A stretch of DNA of 64,000 nucleotides from Cordylochernes scorpioides (Eukaryota > Arthropoda > Arachnida > Pseudoscorpiones > Chernetidae), in contig CP092882.1 in NCBI GenBank assembly GCA_030710605.1, positions 23,548,824 through 23,612,823 on the forward strand. Reading direction: 5' to 3'. Shown piece by piece: positions 22,050 through 33,021 of the stretch. The notes beneath the pieces are model-generated. The model ran no database searches and was not told the DNA's origin. It saw only the letters and a list, made by a program, of their open reading frames with translations. Position 1 is the stretch's first letter, and every line of letters begins with the position of its first letter. The position numbers and the translations under genes were made by a program.

Positions 22050-22352
22050 TTTTGCTTATCCCTAGTACACGTGGTACAGACCATGATAATCATGGTGGGT
22101 AGAAATAGGCGACTGCTTTTACTGTAAGCGCATCACATGTCTACACATGTGAAAAGCAGTTCGACTTTGCACTTAAAAATGTGCCCGAGCCCCGTTTGGT
22201 TACTTGCACTCGCTGGTAGGGTTGGACTTTTGCAAGGATCGGGGGCCATTGGAGCATTTTTTTTTGACAGGAAAAGTGCCCAATGCGATATTTGAACCCG
22301 GGTTGTAGCGGTCGAAAACTAACGGTTTAGACTAGCCTTCCACCGACCCCCT
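22050..22352 (-). mobile_element. tRNA-derived SINE S1, best preserved
   Basis: Minus-strand copy with the tRNA-like head at about 22285-22352, the GCACTCGCTGG and GTCTACACATGT body blocks, and the CTAGGGATAAGCAAAAAAAA end. Confidence 0.85.
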
Positions 22353-22499
22353 ACACTTTCTTTATTTGGAACACTTATTTTTACGTGTTTTACTAATACA
22401 ACAATATGGGATTGCTCATCAGTGATAGACCTTACAACCAGTTTCAATCGCTATTCTATTCCAACAGATTGCAAGCTTCTGCCTTCTATTCAATGATAT

Positions 22500-22847
22500 C
22501 TAACAGATGCTACACTCATTAGTTACCCAACTGGAAACATTGGAGAATAACTGCATTCTACAATGGATTCCTACCCATGTTGGGATCGAGGGTAATGAAA
22601 TGGCAGATGAATTGGCAAAGGAAACCAGAAAGCTGAGCCAAAGGAAAGAACAAATGTCAGTATTTGACGCTGATGCTTTGGCAAAATACAAGATAATCAA
22701 ACAAAAAATAAGAAAAGATCAAATATTTGAAATAAACTCTGAGAGAAAACTGACAAAAACTATAACAAGACTTAGAATAAAACACTAAAGGAATGACAAT
22801 ACATCCAGATGGCACAAGAACTTATAAATCATGCAACAACTGTCCTG
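22500..22847 (+). pseudogene. LINE RNase H and C-terminal fragment
   Basis: ILQWIPTHVGIEGNEMAD (about 22552-22608) is the RNase H motif of I/R1-like non-LTR elements, followed by the usual linker. After a one-base loss near 22786 the expected continuation (GMTIHPDGT, then C-N-N-C) appears in another frame up to 22847. SINE S1 interrupts it there. Confidence 0.85.
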
Positions 22848-23130
22848 GTGTCCCCGTTGGGTTTTGACCGCTACGACTCGGGTTCGATTCCCACATTGAG
22901 CACTTTTTTCTGATTAAAATAAATACTCCAATGGCCGCCGGTTTTTGAAAAAGTCCAACCCCATCAGCGAGTGCAAGTAACTAAACGGGGCTATGGCACA
23001 TTTGTAAGTGCAAAGTCGAACTGATTTTCACATTGTAGACATGTGGTGCACTTACAGTAAAAGTAGTCGACTTCTTCCCACCATGGTTATCATGGCCTGT
23101 ACTACGTGTACTAGGGATAAGCAAAAAAAA
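22848..23130 (+). mobile_element. tRNA-derived SINE S1 inserted in a LINE
   Basis: This is the only plus-strand copy: head with GGTTCGATTCCC near 22880, then the body, then CTAGGGATAAGC with a 10-A tail at about 23120-23130. Confidence 0.85.
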
Positions 23131-24389
23131 AAATCTATGAAGGATAAGCAATGAGAAAAGTTTACAGAGTAGCAAAATATAAACATAAAAATGATATTCT
23201 GTGAATAAAATAATAAATGCTTTGCTACAATGTTTTTCTCTCTTCTACCATTGTAAGGTTATTAAAATATTTTGGTTACAGCGTTACTAAAGTAGTGTAT
23301 TAGAATTTATTTATGATTAATTTGAGTGGCCAAATAGTATTCATTACAAAGATTGAAGATGTAATTCAGCGATGCAAGAATGAATGAAAGTAAACAACAT
23401 GATAATATATTTACAATCAATGGTCAAAATTTTATATTTTAATATCAAAGATATTTATAAATTCAAATATGGAACAGTTACTATTTCCAGATAAAAGTTA
23501 ATTTATTTATTTATATGTGATTTTTAAAATCTCCTCCATTATAAAATTGAAAAAAAATTGTGATGTTATCTATTAATCTTTTGGTAATTGTCAAATACGG
23601 AAATTCTCTCGATAATACATTTTATTTACCTTAAAAAATATAATAATCATCTTAATATAAACAATTCAAAAAAACTTAAAATTAAATATAAAATATATTT
23701 TAAATAAATTCTTATTTCTTAACTATATAAAATATTCAACAATATTTCCAAATAAATAAATCTCATAGAAAAATTGATAAAATATAATTTACAAAAAGCA
23801 ATAGCATCACACTTGATAGATTTAAAATATAATAATAAAAAACGATCGAAATAAAAAATATTTATTAGCACAATTTTGTTCTACCAGAAAGAAAATAGAA
23901 AAATATATTTCTACTTCATCAAAAGATTGGAATAAAAAATGGACAAAAATAGCTATTTTTTTTTTTTTTTTTTTCCAAGGTAGGTGTTTATATTCAAAGA
24001 TTTCAAACCACCCCCGAGCTACCCTCCTTTCTTACTGAAGTCTAGTCATAAATAACTCCAAGAAAAATGAAGAAACAGTAATTGAAGACTTCGAACTGTG
24101 TTTGGGTCTCTCAGTTTGCATTACTTTAGATTAAATTCTTACGCGCACCATGCTTATTTTTCACCCCACGGAAAAAAAAAAACGGTTTGTCGTAAAATTG
24201 TTTGAAATTTTCCCTTTTTTAAACACTTTTGCCATTTTTACCTCTTTTTCTTCTTTTGCTTTATTGATTTAAGAAGTATTTTCATATTTTCTCTGACTGT
24301 GTATATTGTAAATGCTGTTTGTAGATGCTTTGTTAAAACAGATAATACACACAATATTCTATATACAGGTAGGAGGTGTATATACTATT
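23131..24389. other. AT-rich sequence, nothing recognised
   Basis: Contains a T18 run near 23957 and no supported gene. Confidence 0.4.
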
Positions 24390-24935
24390 GTTGTTGTTGT
24401 TGTGTCCAATTAAGAGCCTCAGATGTCTCCATACATCTCTATCACAGCAGTCGCTATATCCTCTATCTTGTGTGTAAAGCTTCTGTCCTTGGTCTTTGTT
24501 TTTAATTTTTTGTTGTCATGTTCAATGAAGAGCCTCAGATGACTCCATATATCTCTATCACAGCATTCGAAATGTCCTTCATCTTGGGTATGTAAAGCTG
24601 CTGTTCTGGATCTTTGTTCATTAGTTGTTGTTGTCGTGTCCAATGATGAGCCTCAGATGTCTCCATACATCTCTATCACAGCAGTCACTATGTCCTCTAT
24701 CTTGGGTGTGTAAAGGTCCTGTTCTGAGTCTTCGTTTATAAGTTGTTGTTGTCGTGTCCAATGAAGAGTCTCAGATGTCTCCATACATCTCTATTACGGC
24801 AGGCGCAATGTTCACTATCTTGGGTGTGTAAAGCTGATCTTCTGGATCTTTGTTTATTAGCTGTTGTTGTCTTGTCCAATGAAGAGCCTCAGATGTCGCC
24901 ATACATCTCTATCACAGCAGTCGCTATGATACATA
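24390..24935. repeat. 118-bp tandem repeat, five units
   Basis: The anchor GAGCCTCAGATG (variants GAGTCTC) occurs at about 24414, 24530, 24648, 24766 and 24884. Each unit begins GTTGTTGTCGTGTCCAATGA and includes CATACATCTCTATCACAGCA. A single diverged unit lies at 38995-39080, so the repeat is dispersed too. Confidence 0.9.
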
Positions 24936-24939
24936 CAAT

Positions 24940-25959
24940 CAGTAGGTATAAATAGTTTACACTGAGGTGAGGAACAGAAGTCATTGTATAACAATGTATA
25001 TTTAAAGGTAAAGGCCCTATTTCTGACAAATGAATACCATATATATCGTATATTTAAAACTGTATGACACTTTTAGTATATGTCACATATCTTCCAGTTA
25101 GAGCCGATGCCTTAAAATATCCTACCTTCTATTAAAATGTACACTGTTTCTATTTGCTGCCACCCCCATATTTTGTATATATGCTATATCTTTATTAATA
25201 ATACCTGTAAACCCCTATTTGTATGTAAAACTAAAAATGTTGACGTCAAAATAAAGATCCAAAGAGTGTTCTGTCAGCTGGTGGAAGAGACAGAGGGGAG
25301 GAAAAAAGCCAACGCCCAGCCCATGTGGGCCCCCCAGGGACTCTTTATAGACGACCCCTGAAAACAGGACATTTTGTGGCAGGGGGTCAGCAGATGTTCT
25401 AGGGGGTGTTTCTCGGCAGTTCCCTACAGTCGGTCTCTCTCTCCATGTCTCGGGGATAAGCATCCAAGTTTGTGTCATGGCCTCTACCTCTGTCCCGTGG
25501 GCTGTCCCCGATCACTCTCGGTGCTAACATCTATCCCTGCCTCTGCTTCTTGTTGTCCGCGTGCGGGAAGAGCATCAACACTCGCCTCACGTACACGACT
25601 GCCAGCTTATCCATACATCGACATTTGCAACAATATTACATATATATAACATAAAGTAGAGAAATGAATTCATCTTTACCAAATATGGCACTTCTATCTT
25701 TAAATATACATTTGAATAATGCATTTTGTACATCATATCAGTGTAAAACATATACATTGTGATACAGAATGAACCATAATAGCAGTTCTGATAATTTGAG
25801 ACATTACAGTTTAGGGATATGTTCCTCCTTAGTACGGAGTAATCTTCGTCTTCGAAATCGGCTCTACCAGTTCACAAACTTAAATAATTTTGTGGGAAGT
25901 GATAGAAACTTCACTCGTAAGATGTTATATAATCGGAACATCTGCTAACTGATGAGAGA
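24940..25959. other. unassigned, with GC-rich block
   Basis: 25240-25620 is markedly GC-richer than its surroundings and has a TATA-like CTTTATAG. It might be an LTR fragment, but I found no matching ends or target repeat. The frames here read as non-coding. Confidence 0.3.
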
Positions 25960-26335
25960 GGTGCCTAGATCATCTCATATCAGTGGCGAACCCCTATATT
26001 TCAATTAATGCAGTAAAGGCAGACCTTACACCTTTACATCTCGAAACAGACCCAATCTTCTCTTACTGTTCGGAAGAGCCACTGATCATCTTCTCTTCAG
26101 CTGTCCAAGCATTCCTAATACATAGGATACAAACAGCTATCCTGCTTGGACTGACCCACCTCAATCCTACATCTATGACCAGCCTCCCAGACTCAACCCC
26201 AGCATGGAACTTCCTGGTCAACTGGTTTAACTCAGAAATCGAAACAGGACGCGAGTAAAAGCGCTTAGCATTTGTCCATACTAGTAAGCTGGACAGCCCG
26301 AATAGTTGGTATTCTACACTCCCTGGGTTATAAAT
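25960..26335 (+). pseudogene. LINE C-terminus, same family as 12430-13045
   Basis: Matches the LINE at 12430-13045 through the end: HLLFSCP-type zinc motif (in a shifted frame near 26085-26115), then IQTAILLGLTHLNPTSM, LPDSTPAWNFLVNWF, a stop at 26256-26258 and a tail with CTGGACAGCCCGAATAGTTGG. Several frame changes make it dead. Confidence 0.8.
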
Positions 26336-26567
26336 ATCTCTCCCATATCATCCAATGATGCTCAACATGTATAACAGAAACGAAGCTATATTGTAATCGT
26401 TTATATTGGAATATATGCTAAGTAGTATTTTTATATTTCATTTTTATTTCCATTATTATTGAAGGTGGAAATAAAAATAACCTTTTTAATCCCAGGCTGC
26501 TTGAGGTTCTTCTCTCCCAATTCTTTGATAAATTAACTAACAGTCTTAAGTTTTTCTAAGATACATA

Positions 26568-27877
26568 CAAGGTATGTCCCATAAGTTCCCGGACTGGGTC
26601 CATAAAAAAAATAAATAAATGAAAAATGTAAATGAATTTGACTGTTTATTATAGAAAAAATATCTGGCTACACGGTGGTACCAATATCGAGGCGGTACTT
26701 GCGCGCGCGCCAAAGTTATTCTAATTTATTTAAAGGTCACACCTAGCGCTGCGGCGATTTTACGATGGAACAAAAATTGAAGCAGAGGATTTGCATAGAA
26801 TTTTGTGTTAAACTTCAAATATCAGCAACCGAAACTTTTGAAATGCTTAATAAGCATTCCCCAATGACGCCCCAAAGAGAACAACTGTTTTTGAATGGAA
26901 TTCTAGATTTAAAGCTGGCAGAATTTCCATTGAAGATGATCCTCGTCAAGGATTCCCAAAATTTCAAAGGACTGATGAAAATGTGCAAAAAAATCACCGA
27001 TTTGATAAAAGAAAATCCTCGAACCACTTTGCTGGAGCTAGAGCAAGACACAGGCATCTCTAAAACAACGATTGGAAGGATCGTAACCGAAGATTTGAAG
27101 CTCAAAAAGACTCCTGCAAAATTCATCCCAAGATTCCTCACCAATGAGCAAAAACTGTGTCGGCTTGCAACCTGTGAGGACATGATGGAAATGACAAGAG
27201 CGGATCCAGAATGGAAAGACAAGATAATCACAGGCGACGAGACATGGGTCTATGGCTATGACCCTGAAACCAAACCTCAATCTGCCGAGTGGAGAGGTTA
27301 GAGTGAGCCTAGACCCAAAAAATCCAGAAACAAGGTGTTGCTGGTCGCTTTTTCGGATAACAAGGGCATTTTTCATCACGAGTATCTTCCTGCAGGCCAA
27401 ACAGTTATTAAGGAAATGTATTTGGGCATTCTTCGCCGTCTAAGGGAAGCGATTCGAAAAAAAAGGCCAGAAAAATGGACTAATGGTAGCTGGATCCTAC
27501 ACCATGACAATGCTCGCCCTCACACAGCGCACTTGATGACTAGCTTTTTGGCGAAAAACGGGATACAAATCCTACTTCAACCACCCTATTTCCCAGACAT
27601 CGCACCAAATGACTTTTTCCTGTTCCCCAAACTTAAAGCAGTTCTAAAAGGAAGACATTTTGACACCAGGGATGACATAATAGAAAAATCGCCGTTAGCA
27701 TTGAAGAGCATTCCAAAAGAGGCTTATAAAAACTGTTTCGACAATTGGGAGAAACGATGGCGCTGGTGCGTTGAAGCAAGGGGGGATTACTTTGAATAGT
27801 TTTAATAAAAAAAAAATAAAAAAAATCTTACCTTTTTTTTTATGGTTTCAGTCCGACAACTTATGGGACATACCTTG
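26568..27877 (+). mobile_element. complete mariner transposon, 1310 bp
   Basis: Terminal inverted repeats (CAAGGTATGTCCCATAAGTT at the left, complement at the right) are flanked by TA at 26566-26567 and 27878-27879. Size, TA target and D34D catalytic spacing all fit mariner. The repeats differ by a few bases beyond position 20. Confidence 0.95.
26765..27799 (+). pseudogene. mariner transposase with two frameshifts and a stop
   Basis: It starts at an ATG near the expected distance from the left repeat (MEQKLKQRICIEFCVK). The helix-turn-helix region is split: the conserved FEWNSRFKAG..EDDPRQG segment (26890-26965) is in another frame, entered near 26856-26863 and left at the A7 run near 26984-26990. 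Catalytic residues: Asp 27236-27238 (GDETW), Asp 27506-27508, Asp 27611-27613 (34 residues between the last two). An in-frame TAG at 27299-27301 precedes the PRPKKSR segment. Active as read: no. Confidence 0.95.
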
Positions 27878-28075
27878 TATTTCTATCTAATTAAATATTT
27901 CTACAAAACTTTTATACTGCAATGATATTATTGGAACGGGATAGTATGACTCATATGTGATGAATATCTAAATTCCCCAGCTTAATCTACCAAGCCTCTC
28001 TCCTTTAAATATATTTTTTGGTTTTATTTAATAGATAAATGTACGCTATATAAAAAAATCAGTTATAAACTATTG

Positions 28076-28325
28076 TAGAGCGGTCTTATTGATTAAGTTC
28101 GCGAAACTTTTGGGGATATCTATCAATGAGCCAAGTTATTTCCTTAATTTACACTTATGGGCAAAACTTTGAAAAGTGTAAATTCTTTGACGTCGTCAGT
28201 TATATGTTTTTATGAAGTAGACAGAGGTAATTTTGTTCACACTTGGTTATCTCGTATGTATTTAAAAAAGGTTATTGTAATATCTTTCAGAGTTATTGTC
28301 TGAATACCGATATACATTAAAAACA
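28076..28325 (-). repeat. decayed F1 piece and family D repeat
   Basis: 28076-28145 resembles F1 (GCGAAACTTTTGGGG, ATCAATGAGCCAAG). 28180-28325 is family D on the minus strand (ACACTTGGTTATCTCGTA, TCTTTCAGAGTTATTGTC). Confidence 0.5.
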
Positions 28326-28326
28326 A

Positions 28327-28680
28327 AAAAGGCATATCCTGACCAGGAGCACATGTGCTTTTCAGAAAGCAGAGCGCCATCTGGTGAAACAGAAATTTAT
28401 TTATTATTTTTTTTATGATTTAGCCTGTTCCCTAATATTTGGCCAACCCAATTTCTTGATAAATTAAGAAAAACCATCCACGAACGCGTTTCGTGCTGTA
28501 GGCGCTCGTCAGCGTGGGGTAGGCTGTACCACTGCGACCAAAAATATTTTTTGGTCCCAGAGGCTTCTTTAGAAACCAAGAAATGGGTATTTGAGGCCAA
28601 ACTTGCGTAAATACGCTTAGCACATGAAAAAACAAAAATAAGTGGGCCAGGTGTTGATATTAATTTTTTATTTTTTATTT
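28327..28680 (-). repeat. family A hammerhead retroposon
   Basis: On the minus strand: upstream module (AAGCGTATTTACGCAAGTTTGG), ribozyme (28478-28517), then the GGTTTTTCTTAATTTATCAAG module, AGATGGCGCTCTGC-type motif and the terminal GGATATGCCTTTTT at 28328. Homologous copies: 32462, 61520-61960 and 62080-62330. Confidence 0.8.
28478..28517 (-). ncRNA. hammerhead ribozyme, family A
   Basis: On the minus strand: stem I CCACG/CGTGG (28513-28517 with 28478-28482), intact core CTGACGA, stem II GCGC/GCAC with one mismatch around loop CTACA, GAAA, palindromic ACGCGT as stem III, and a TT cleavage site directly before CGTGG. All core residues are consistent with a type I hammerhead. Confidence 0.85.
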
Positions 28681-29299
28681 TTGTTTTTTCACCGATATAC
28701 ATGCAAAAAGGTACAACTTCCTTAAGCTGTGTCAATAAATGTATATTTATTATTGAAATATGAGGTCTGTAAACATAGTTTATAATATAGAAATGTGTTG
28801 TGTTAAAATATGTTTCAATATTCAATAATAGATAGTGCTAAGTTAATAAAATAATTAGTTTTCAGATTATTTGAGAAAGATATCATGTACGAAAGTTAAT
28901 TATATATTATAAATAATAAAATGTGAAAAAAATTGGGAATAAATATTGATATTAAAAACAAAATGTTGTGATGTAAGCGTTCAATTGTGTCATTTGTATG
29001 CTATAAATATACAGGGTGTTAGAAAATTTATTCTACAGAGAGAATATAAATAGAGACCAAAGACATATAGCGTCATCGAAGATTATTTTTCAAGATGTCT
29101 TTATTTAGTAAATTCTGGGTTATAATTCAGATATGAAATCTTAATAGATCAGAAAGGGAAATAAAGAAAAAAGCATCTGATCGTGCAAATGGAAGTTTCT
29201 GGTTTCTGATGGATTACTCCATTAAGATATGTTTTTTTTTATTTACTCAGTTGCTCCTAATTAAACTTCAGTTTTGCAGTGAACATTTGACTTATTAAA
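28681..29299. other. AT-rich sequence, nothing recognised
   Basis: No supported gene. A weak F3-like stretch (AAGAAAAAAGCATCTGATCGTGC) lies at 29164-29200. Confidence 0.4.
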
Positions 29300-30290
29300 A
29301 ATTTGCTTGAAACTTACGAAGACCAGTCTCTAATCCTTTGCGGTGATTTCAATTCTTGTCATCCAGTTTGGTTCAATAAGGTAACTTATTCCAATGGATA
29401 TAGACTACAACCAATTATTGAAGAAGCTAACCTATACATTCATAACCTAAAAATCAACACATATCGCAATACAAGAAAATATAATAGATCTCACTATTTC
29501 TAATAAACATTCATTGAATTCAATAATGAATTGGTACAATGTCGAAATATCTAAAACTTCTGATCATGCTGCTATAGTATTTGAAATAAGATCAAAAACA
29601 ATTATTCGATCAATAAACAAAAATCTACATGGGAATTCAGGGGAAAATATGCAAACTGGTCGATATATGCTGATAACATATCAATATTAGAAATACATAG
29701 ATTTGAAAATGTAATAGCTAAAGCAGAAAATGAAACAGATATTGATCAAATGATAAATGGAATCACGAATAACGTGTACTCAGAATAAACTGAAAATCAA
29801 TCTTGAGAAACCCAACATTCTGCATTTGCACAATAAAGACATTTCCGTAATTAAGTTTAAAAACAAAATAATTATACCAGTACAAGAAATTAAAATATTA
29901 TGAATCACTTTTGCAAATCATTTTAGAAATAAAAAAAAAACTAATTACAATCCTCACATAGATATTATACTAAATAAATCAAAAAGATTAAAAATCTGCT
30001 ACTGTCAATTTGCGTAACAGCTTGGGGTCTGAGTACACAAAAGAGACTTACATTATACAAAACAATATTTAGGCCAATGCTTTCTTATGGATCGGAGATA
30101 TGGTATAAATTAGTAAATAAGAAATAACCGCTTGAAATGCAATAGTGCAGAAGCTTCTCGGAGCATTTCTTGTCATGCCAGAACTGACAATAGAGGACCT
30201 ATTTTCCAGGCCTATAACTACCATCACAAAATTGGAGAGGAGGGGACTTCAGGAATTGGTTTAACCATGGAGATAAGCACCACCACCACC
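29300..30290 (+). pseudogene. LINE endonuclease and reverse transcriptase remnant
   Basis: LILCGDFNSCHPVW (29327-29368 region) is the motif of an APE-type endonuclease. After stops and internal deletions the C-terminal reverse transcriptase zone is recognisable: EIKILGITF-like near 29890, then TLYKTIFRPMLSYGSEIWY near 30050-30105. The central catalytic YxDD region is missing. Confidence 0.8.
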
Positions 30291-30599
30291 AAAATAAAAG
30301 TTACAATTATGATTTGAACCAACTATAATTTGTGTCTCCCAATTTCCCACTTTTAAAATAAAATTTAAAAAAATCAATTTAAAACTCTCAATAAATCTTT
30401 AGAAATTTAAAAAATACAAAAAAAAATGATTTGTCAATATTCTTTTAACGCATAGCTTACCGCTTAATAAAATAACTTCAAATATATTACCCAGTCAATA
30501 ATATTTTAACAATTTGAAAGTCAATAAAGTTGTCGCAGAAGATAATTAAAATGATTTAAAGATAATTAATTGGCAAAAGACTTTTCTTCTAATTAGTTT

Positions 30600-30760
30600 G
30601 AAATGTTCCCAGACGAGATGACCAATAAGGTGATCATTACAATTCAAATTATTCGACAGACGATTGGTCTTTTTCCTTTGGAGCTCTCTGATTGGTTGTC
30701 CCTTTACTTCAATAATTCAAAAGTTTTTTTCCCTTTTCTTTTATAAAACTTACAAACCGT
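30600..30760 (+). promoter_or_regulatory. possible promoter (CCAAT boxes and TATA)
   Basis: ACCAATAAGG (30621), GATTGGTC (30663) and GATTGGTTG (30690) are CCAAT motifs in both orientations, followed by TTTTATAAAACT near 30739. No recognisable gene follows, so this may be chance. Confidence 0.2.
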
Positions 30761-31124
30761 TTTCTTTTTTTGGATGAATTGGCTTCCTGTGGGACATGAC
30801 TTCCCATAAAATTCCAAATTAAATCTCCATATCGTCGTTTCATTTCCTGCTCCTTCTGTTTGTAAATTATGTTGTTCGTCTGCTATGTGTTGGGAATTGT
30901 TTGATGAAATTGATGATGATTTACAAAATCCCTGGTGACAATCGTATTCCTTTTATTGATCATCTGCTTTTAAACAGTAAAATAATTTTATTTTTTTCAC
31001 ATTTTAATATATTTTATAATTTATTTATAAATATTGCACACATTTATCAAAAAATATTAATTAACAAATATAGAGATCATATATTTATATAATATTCATT
31101 ATTATTATTATTACAATTTAACAG

Positions 31125-31350
31125 AGGTTATATAAAAGAGCGTACCTGGATCTGTAAAGAAAAAAAAAATTCTCAAAATATTTAGAGAGATTGCTTCCTC
31201 TTTATCAATGTATTGTACTGTAAACTGTACAATAAATTAAATAATTAAAGTTTACTGTGCAATAAATTGATAAAGAGGGAACAATCTCTCGAAATATTTT
31301 GAGAGGAAAAAAAAGTTTTTTCTTTACAGATCCAGGTACGTCCTTTTATA
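31125..31350. repeat. palindromic repeat family G
   Basis: Inverted arms with ends TATATAAAAGAGCGTACCTG and complement, containing GGATCTGTAAAGAAAA and TTGATAAAGAGG. A short deletion form lies at 60890-60985. Confidence 0.85.
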
Positions 31351-31539
31351 TAAACTTAATTAATGGATCGCTTTTTGACTCAAATTATACAGAGATTAGA
31401 TATTTAAAACCTAAAAGGTTTTTTTATTATCTCAAGTGATATTGATGTTTTAAATCGACACACTACTACGAATATTTACTATTTTCTGATAAACACAATA
31501 TATAATTATAAAGCTATACAACCAGTTGAATCGCATAAG

Positions 31540-32055
31540 TTTCTTTTTATTTATAAAAAATCATTTTTTAATTTCAAAGAGAAATAATTTAATATTTCTA
31601 ACTTTTGGATGACGTATGGAAAGGTTGAATATATGAAGAGTGATGGTCTATATATGAAAGGATGACGTATGGAAGGGTGAAAAATATGAAGAGTAATGGC
31701 GAACGGAAAAATAAAAGTGTCCAGGAGCGGGAATCGAACCCACAACCTTCTGCTTACCGGGCAGGTGCCATGTCCACTAGGCTATCCTGGACGATATTTC
31801 TCCGTTCGTAACTAATATTTAAACTGACTAATAATACTAGAAGGTTGTGGGTTCGATTCCCGCTCCTGGACACTTTTATTTTTCCGTTCGCCATTACTCT
31901 TCATATTTTTCACCCTCCATACGTCATCCATTCATATATAGACCATCACTCTTCATATATTCAACCTTTTCATACGTCATCCAAAAGTTAGAAATATTAA
32001 ATTATTTCTCTTTGAAATTAAAAAATGATTTTTCACAAATAAAAAGAAACCTATG
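31540..32055. mobile_element. SINE S2 head-to-head inverted dimer
   Basis: About 200-bp arms (31540-31750 and 31845-32055) are near-perfect inverse copies. The left arm (minus strand) has the complete tRNA-like head; the right arm (plus strand) begins inside it at AGAAGGTTGTGGG. The arms share bodies with ATGACGTATGGA and end near AAAAAGAAAC. Confidence 0.85.
31719..31792 (-). repeat. tRNA-like SINE head, 74 nt
   Basis: Minus strand: perfect 7-bp acceptor stem (GTCCAGG/CCTGGAC), 3-bp D stem, A box TAGCCTAGTGG, short anticodon stem CTGC/GCAG around CCGGTAA, 5-bp T stem and B box GGTTCGATTCC. Position 33 is C instead of U and the anticodon would be GGT, so it is likely a SINE promoter, not a working tRNA. 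Confidence 0.7.
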
Positions 32056-32164
32056 CGGTTAAACTGGTTGTATAGCTTTATAATTATACGCCGCAGTCAT
32101 TTATAAGTACAATATATAATTGTGCATCCTGTTTATAGATATATGTTATATTGAAATATTATTT

Positions 32165-32460
32165 TATTCAAAATTATATTTCATAGATTCAAATACTCTG
32201 CTAAATCGACCGCCAGAGGTCACGCTTCCCCTATAAAAACTCATAGTTGTTTTTTCCCGATGGCCGGCTCAAACCTTTTGTAAATTTTGTAAATAAGTTT
32301 TTTATTTTTTTATTCTTATGCCTTAAGCCAGGCAGTACTTTTATCAAACTATGTTTTTCATATATTCCTGTAGTTCAATTAAATTACTGATCAATACTAT
32401 TTTTATTATTATTCGATCAAGATTTTAACCACGACTGCATTACCATAGCATAATTCTCAA
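32165..32460 (+). repeat. repeat family F5
   Basis: Shares GCTAAATCGACCGCCAGAGG, CCCCTATAAAAACTC (TATA-like) and CTTAAGCCAGGCAG with 32690-32965, 47040-47290 (minus strand) and 51455-51760. It may be an LTR or the promoter part of a retroposon. Here it directly abuts a family A ribozyme. Confidence 0.8.
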
Positions 32461-32461
32461 G

Positions 32462-32655
32462 ATAATCAACGCTGACGAGCGCCAAAAGCGTGAAATGCGT
32501 TCGTGGATGGCTTTTCTTGATTTATCAAGAAATTGGGTTGGTCAAATATCAGGGAACAGGCTAAATCAATGAATAGCTGATTTCTGTTCCACCAGATGGC
32601 GCTCTGCCTTCTGAAAAGCACATGTGCTCCTGGTCAGGATATGCCTTTTTTATTT
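32462..32655 (+). repeat. family A hammerhead retroposon
   Basis: Ribozyme first, then CTTTTCTTGATTTATCAAG, CAAATATCAGGGAACAGGCT, CAGATGGCGCTCTGCC and the terminal GGTCAGGATATGCCTTTTTT. Upstream is F5 instead of the usual family A leader. Confidence 0.8.
32467..32506 (+). ncRNA. hammerhead ribozyme, family A
   Basis: Core CTGACGA at 32472-32478, stem II GCGC/GCGT (one G-U pair) around loop CAAAA, GAAA at 32492-32495, stem III stretch ATGCGT and cleavage expected after 32501. Stem I has about four pairs (ACG/CGT and one after a mismatch). Confidence 0.75.
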
Positions 32656-32689
32656 TTAATGTATATATATTGTATATTAAAATATTATA

Positions 32690-32965
32690 TTTCATTTAAA
32701 AATTATATTTCATAGATTCAAATACACTGCTAAATCGACCGCCAGAGGTCACGCTCCCGGCCGGCTCAAACCTTTTGTACATTATGTAAATAAGTTTTTC
32801 ATTTGTTGATTCTTACGCCTTAAGTCAGGTAATACTTTTATCAAATTATGTTTTTCATATATTCCTTTAGTTCAATAAAAGCAATTACTGATCAAAACTA
32901 TTTTTATTATTAAATTTCAAGAATTTTGCCACGCCTGCATTAACATAGCATAATCCTCAAGGTTA
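32690..32965 (+). repeat. repeat family F5, second copy
   Basis: Same blocks as 32165-32460 in the same orientation, with the CCCCTATAAAAACTC segment deleted. Confidence 0.8.
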
Positions 32966-33021
32966 TCAAAAATCTCTTTTTTATAATATATATAATGTAA
33001 TTTCAAATATATATAAAATGA

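Noticed and set aside
24419-24955. Frames in the 118-bp array
   Set aside because: Repeat-driven frames on both strands, not genes.
31719-31792. Functional tRNA-Thr gene
   Set aside because: C at position 33, mismatched stems and location in an inverted SINE dimer indicate a tRNA-derived SINE head.
31551-32062. Two similar open frames on opposite strands
   Set aside because: They are the same sequence read from the two arms of an inverted repeat.
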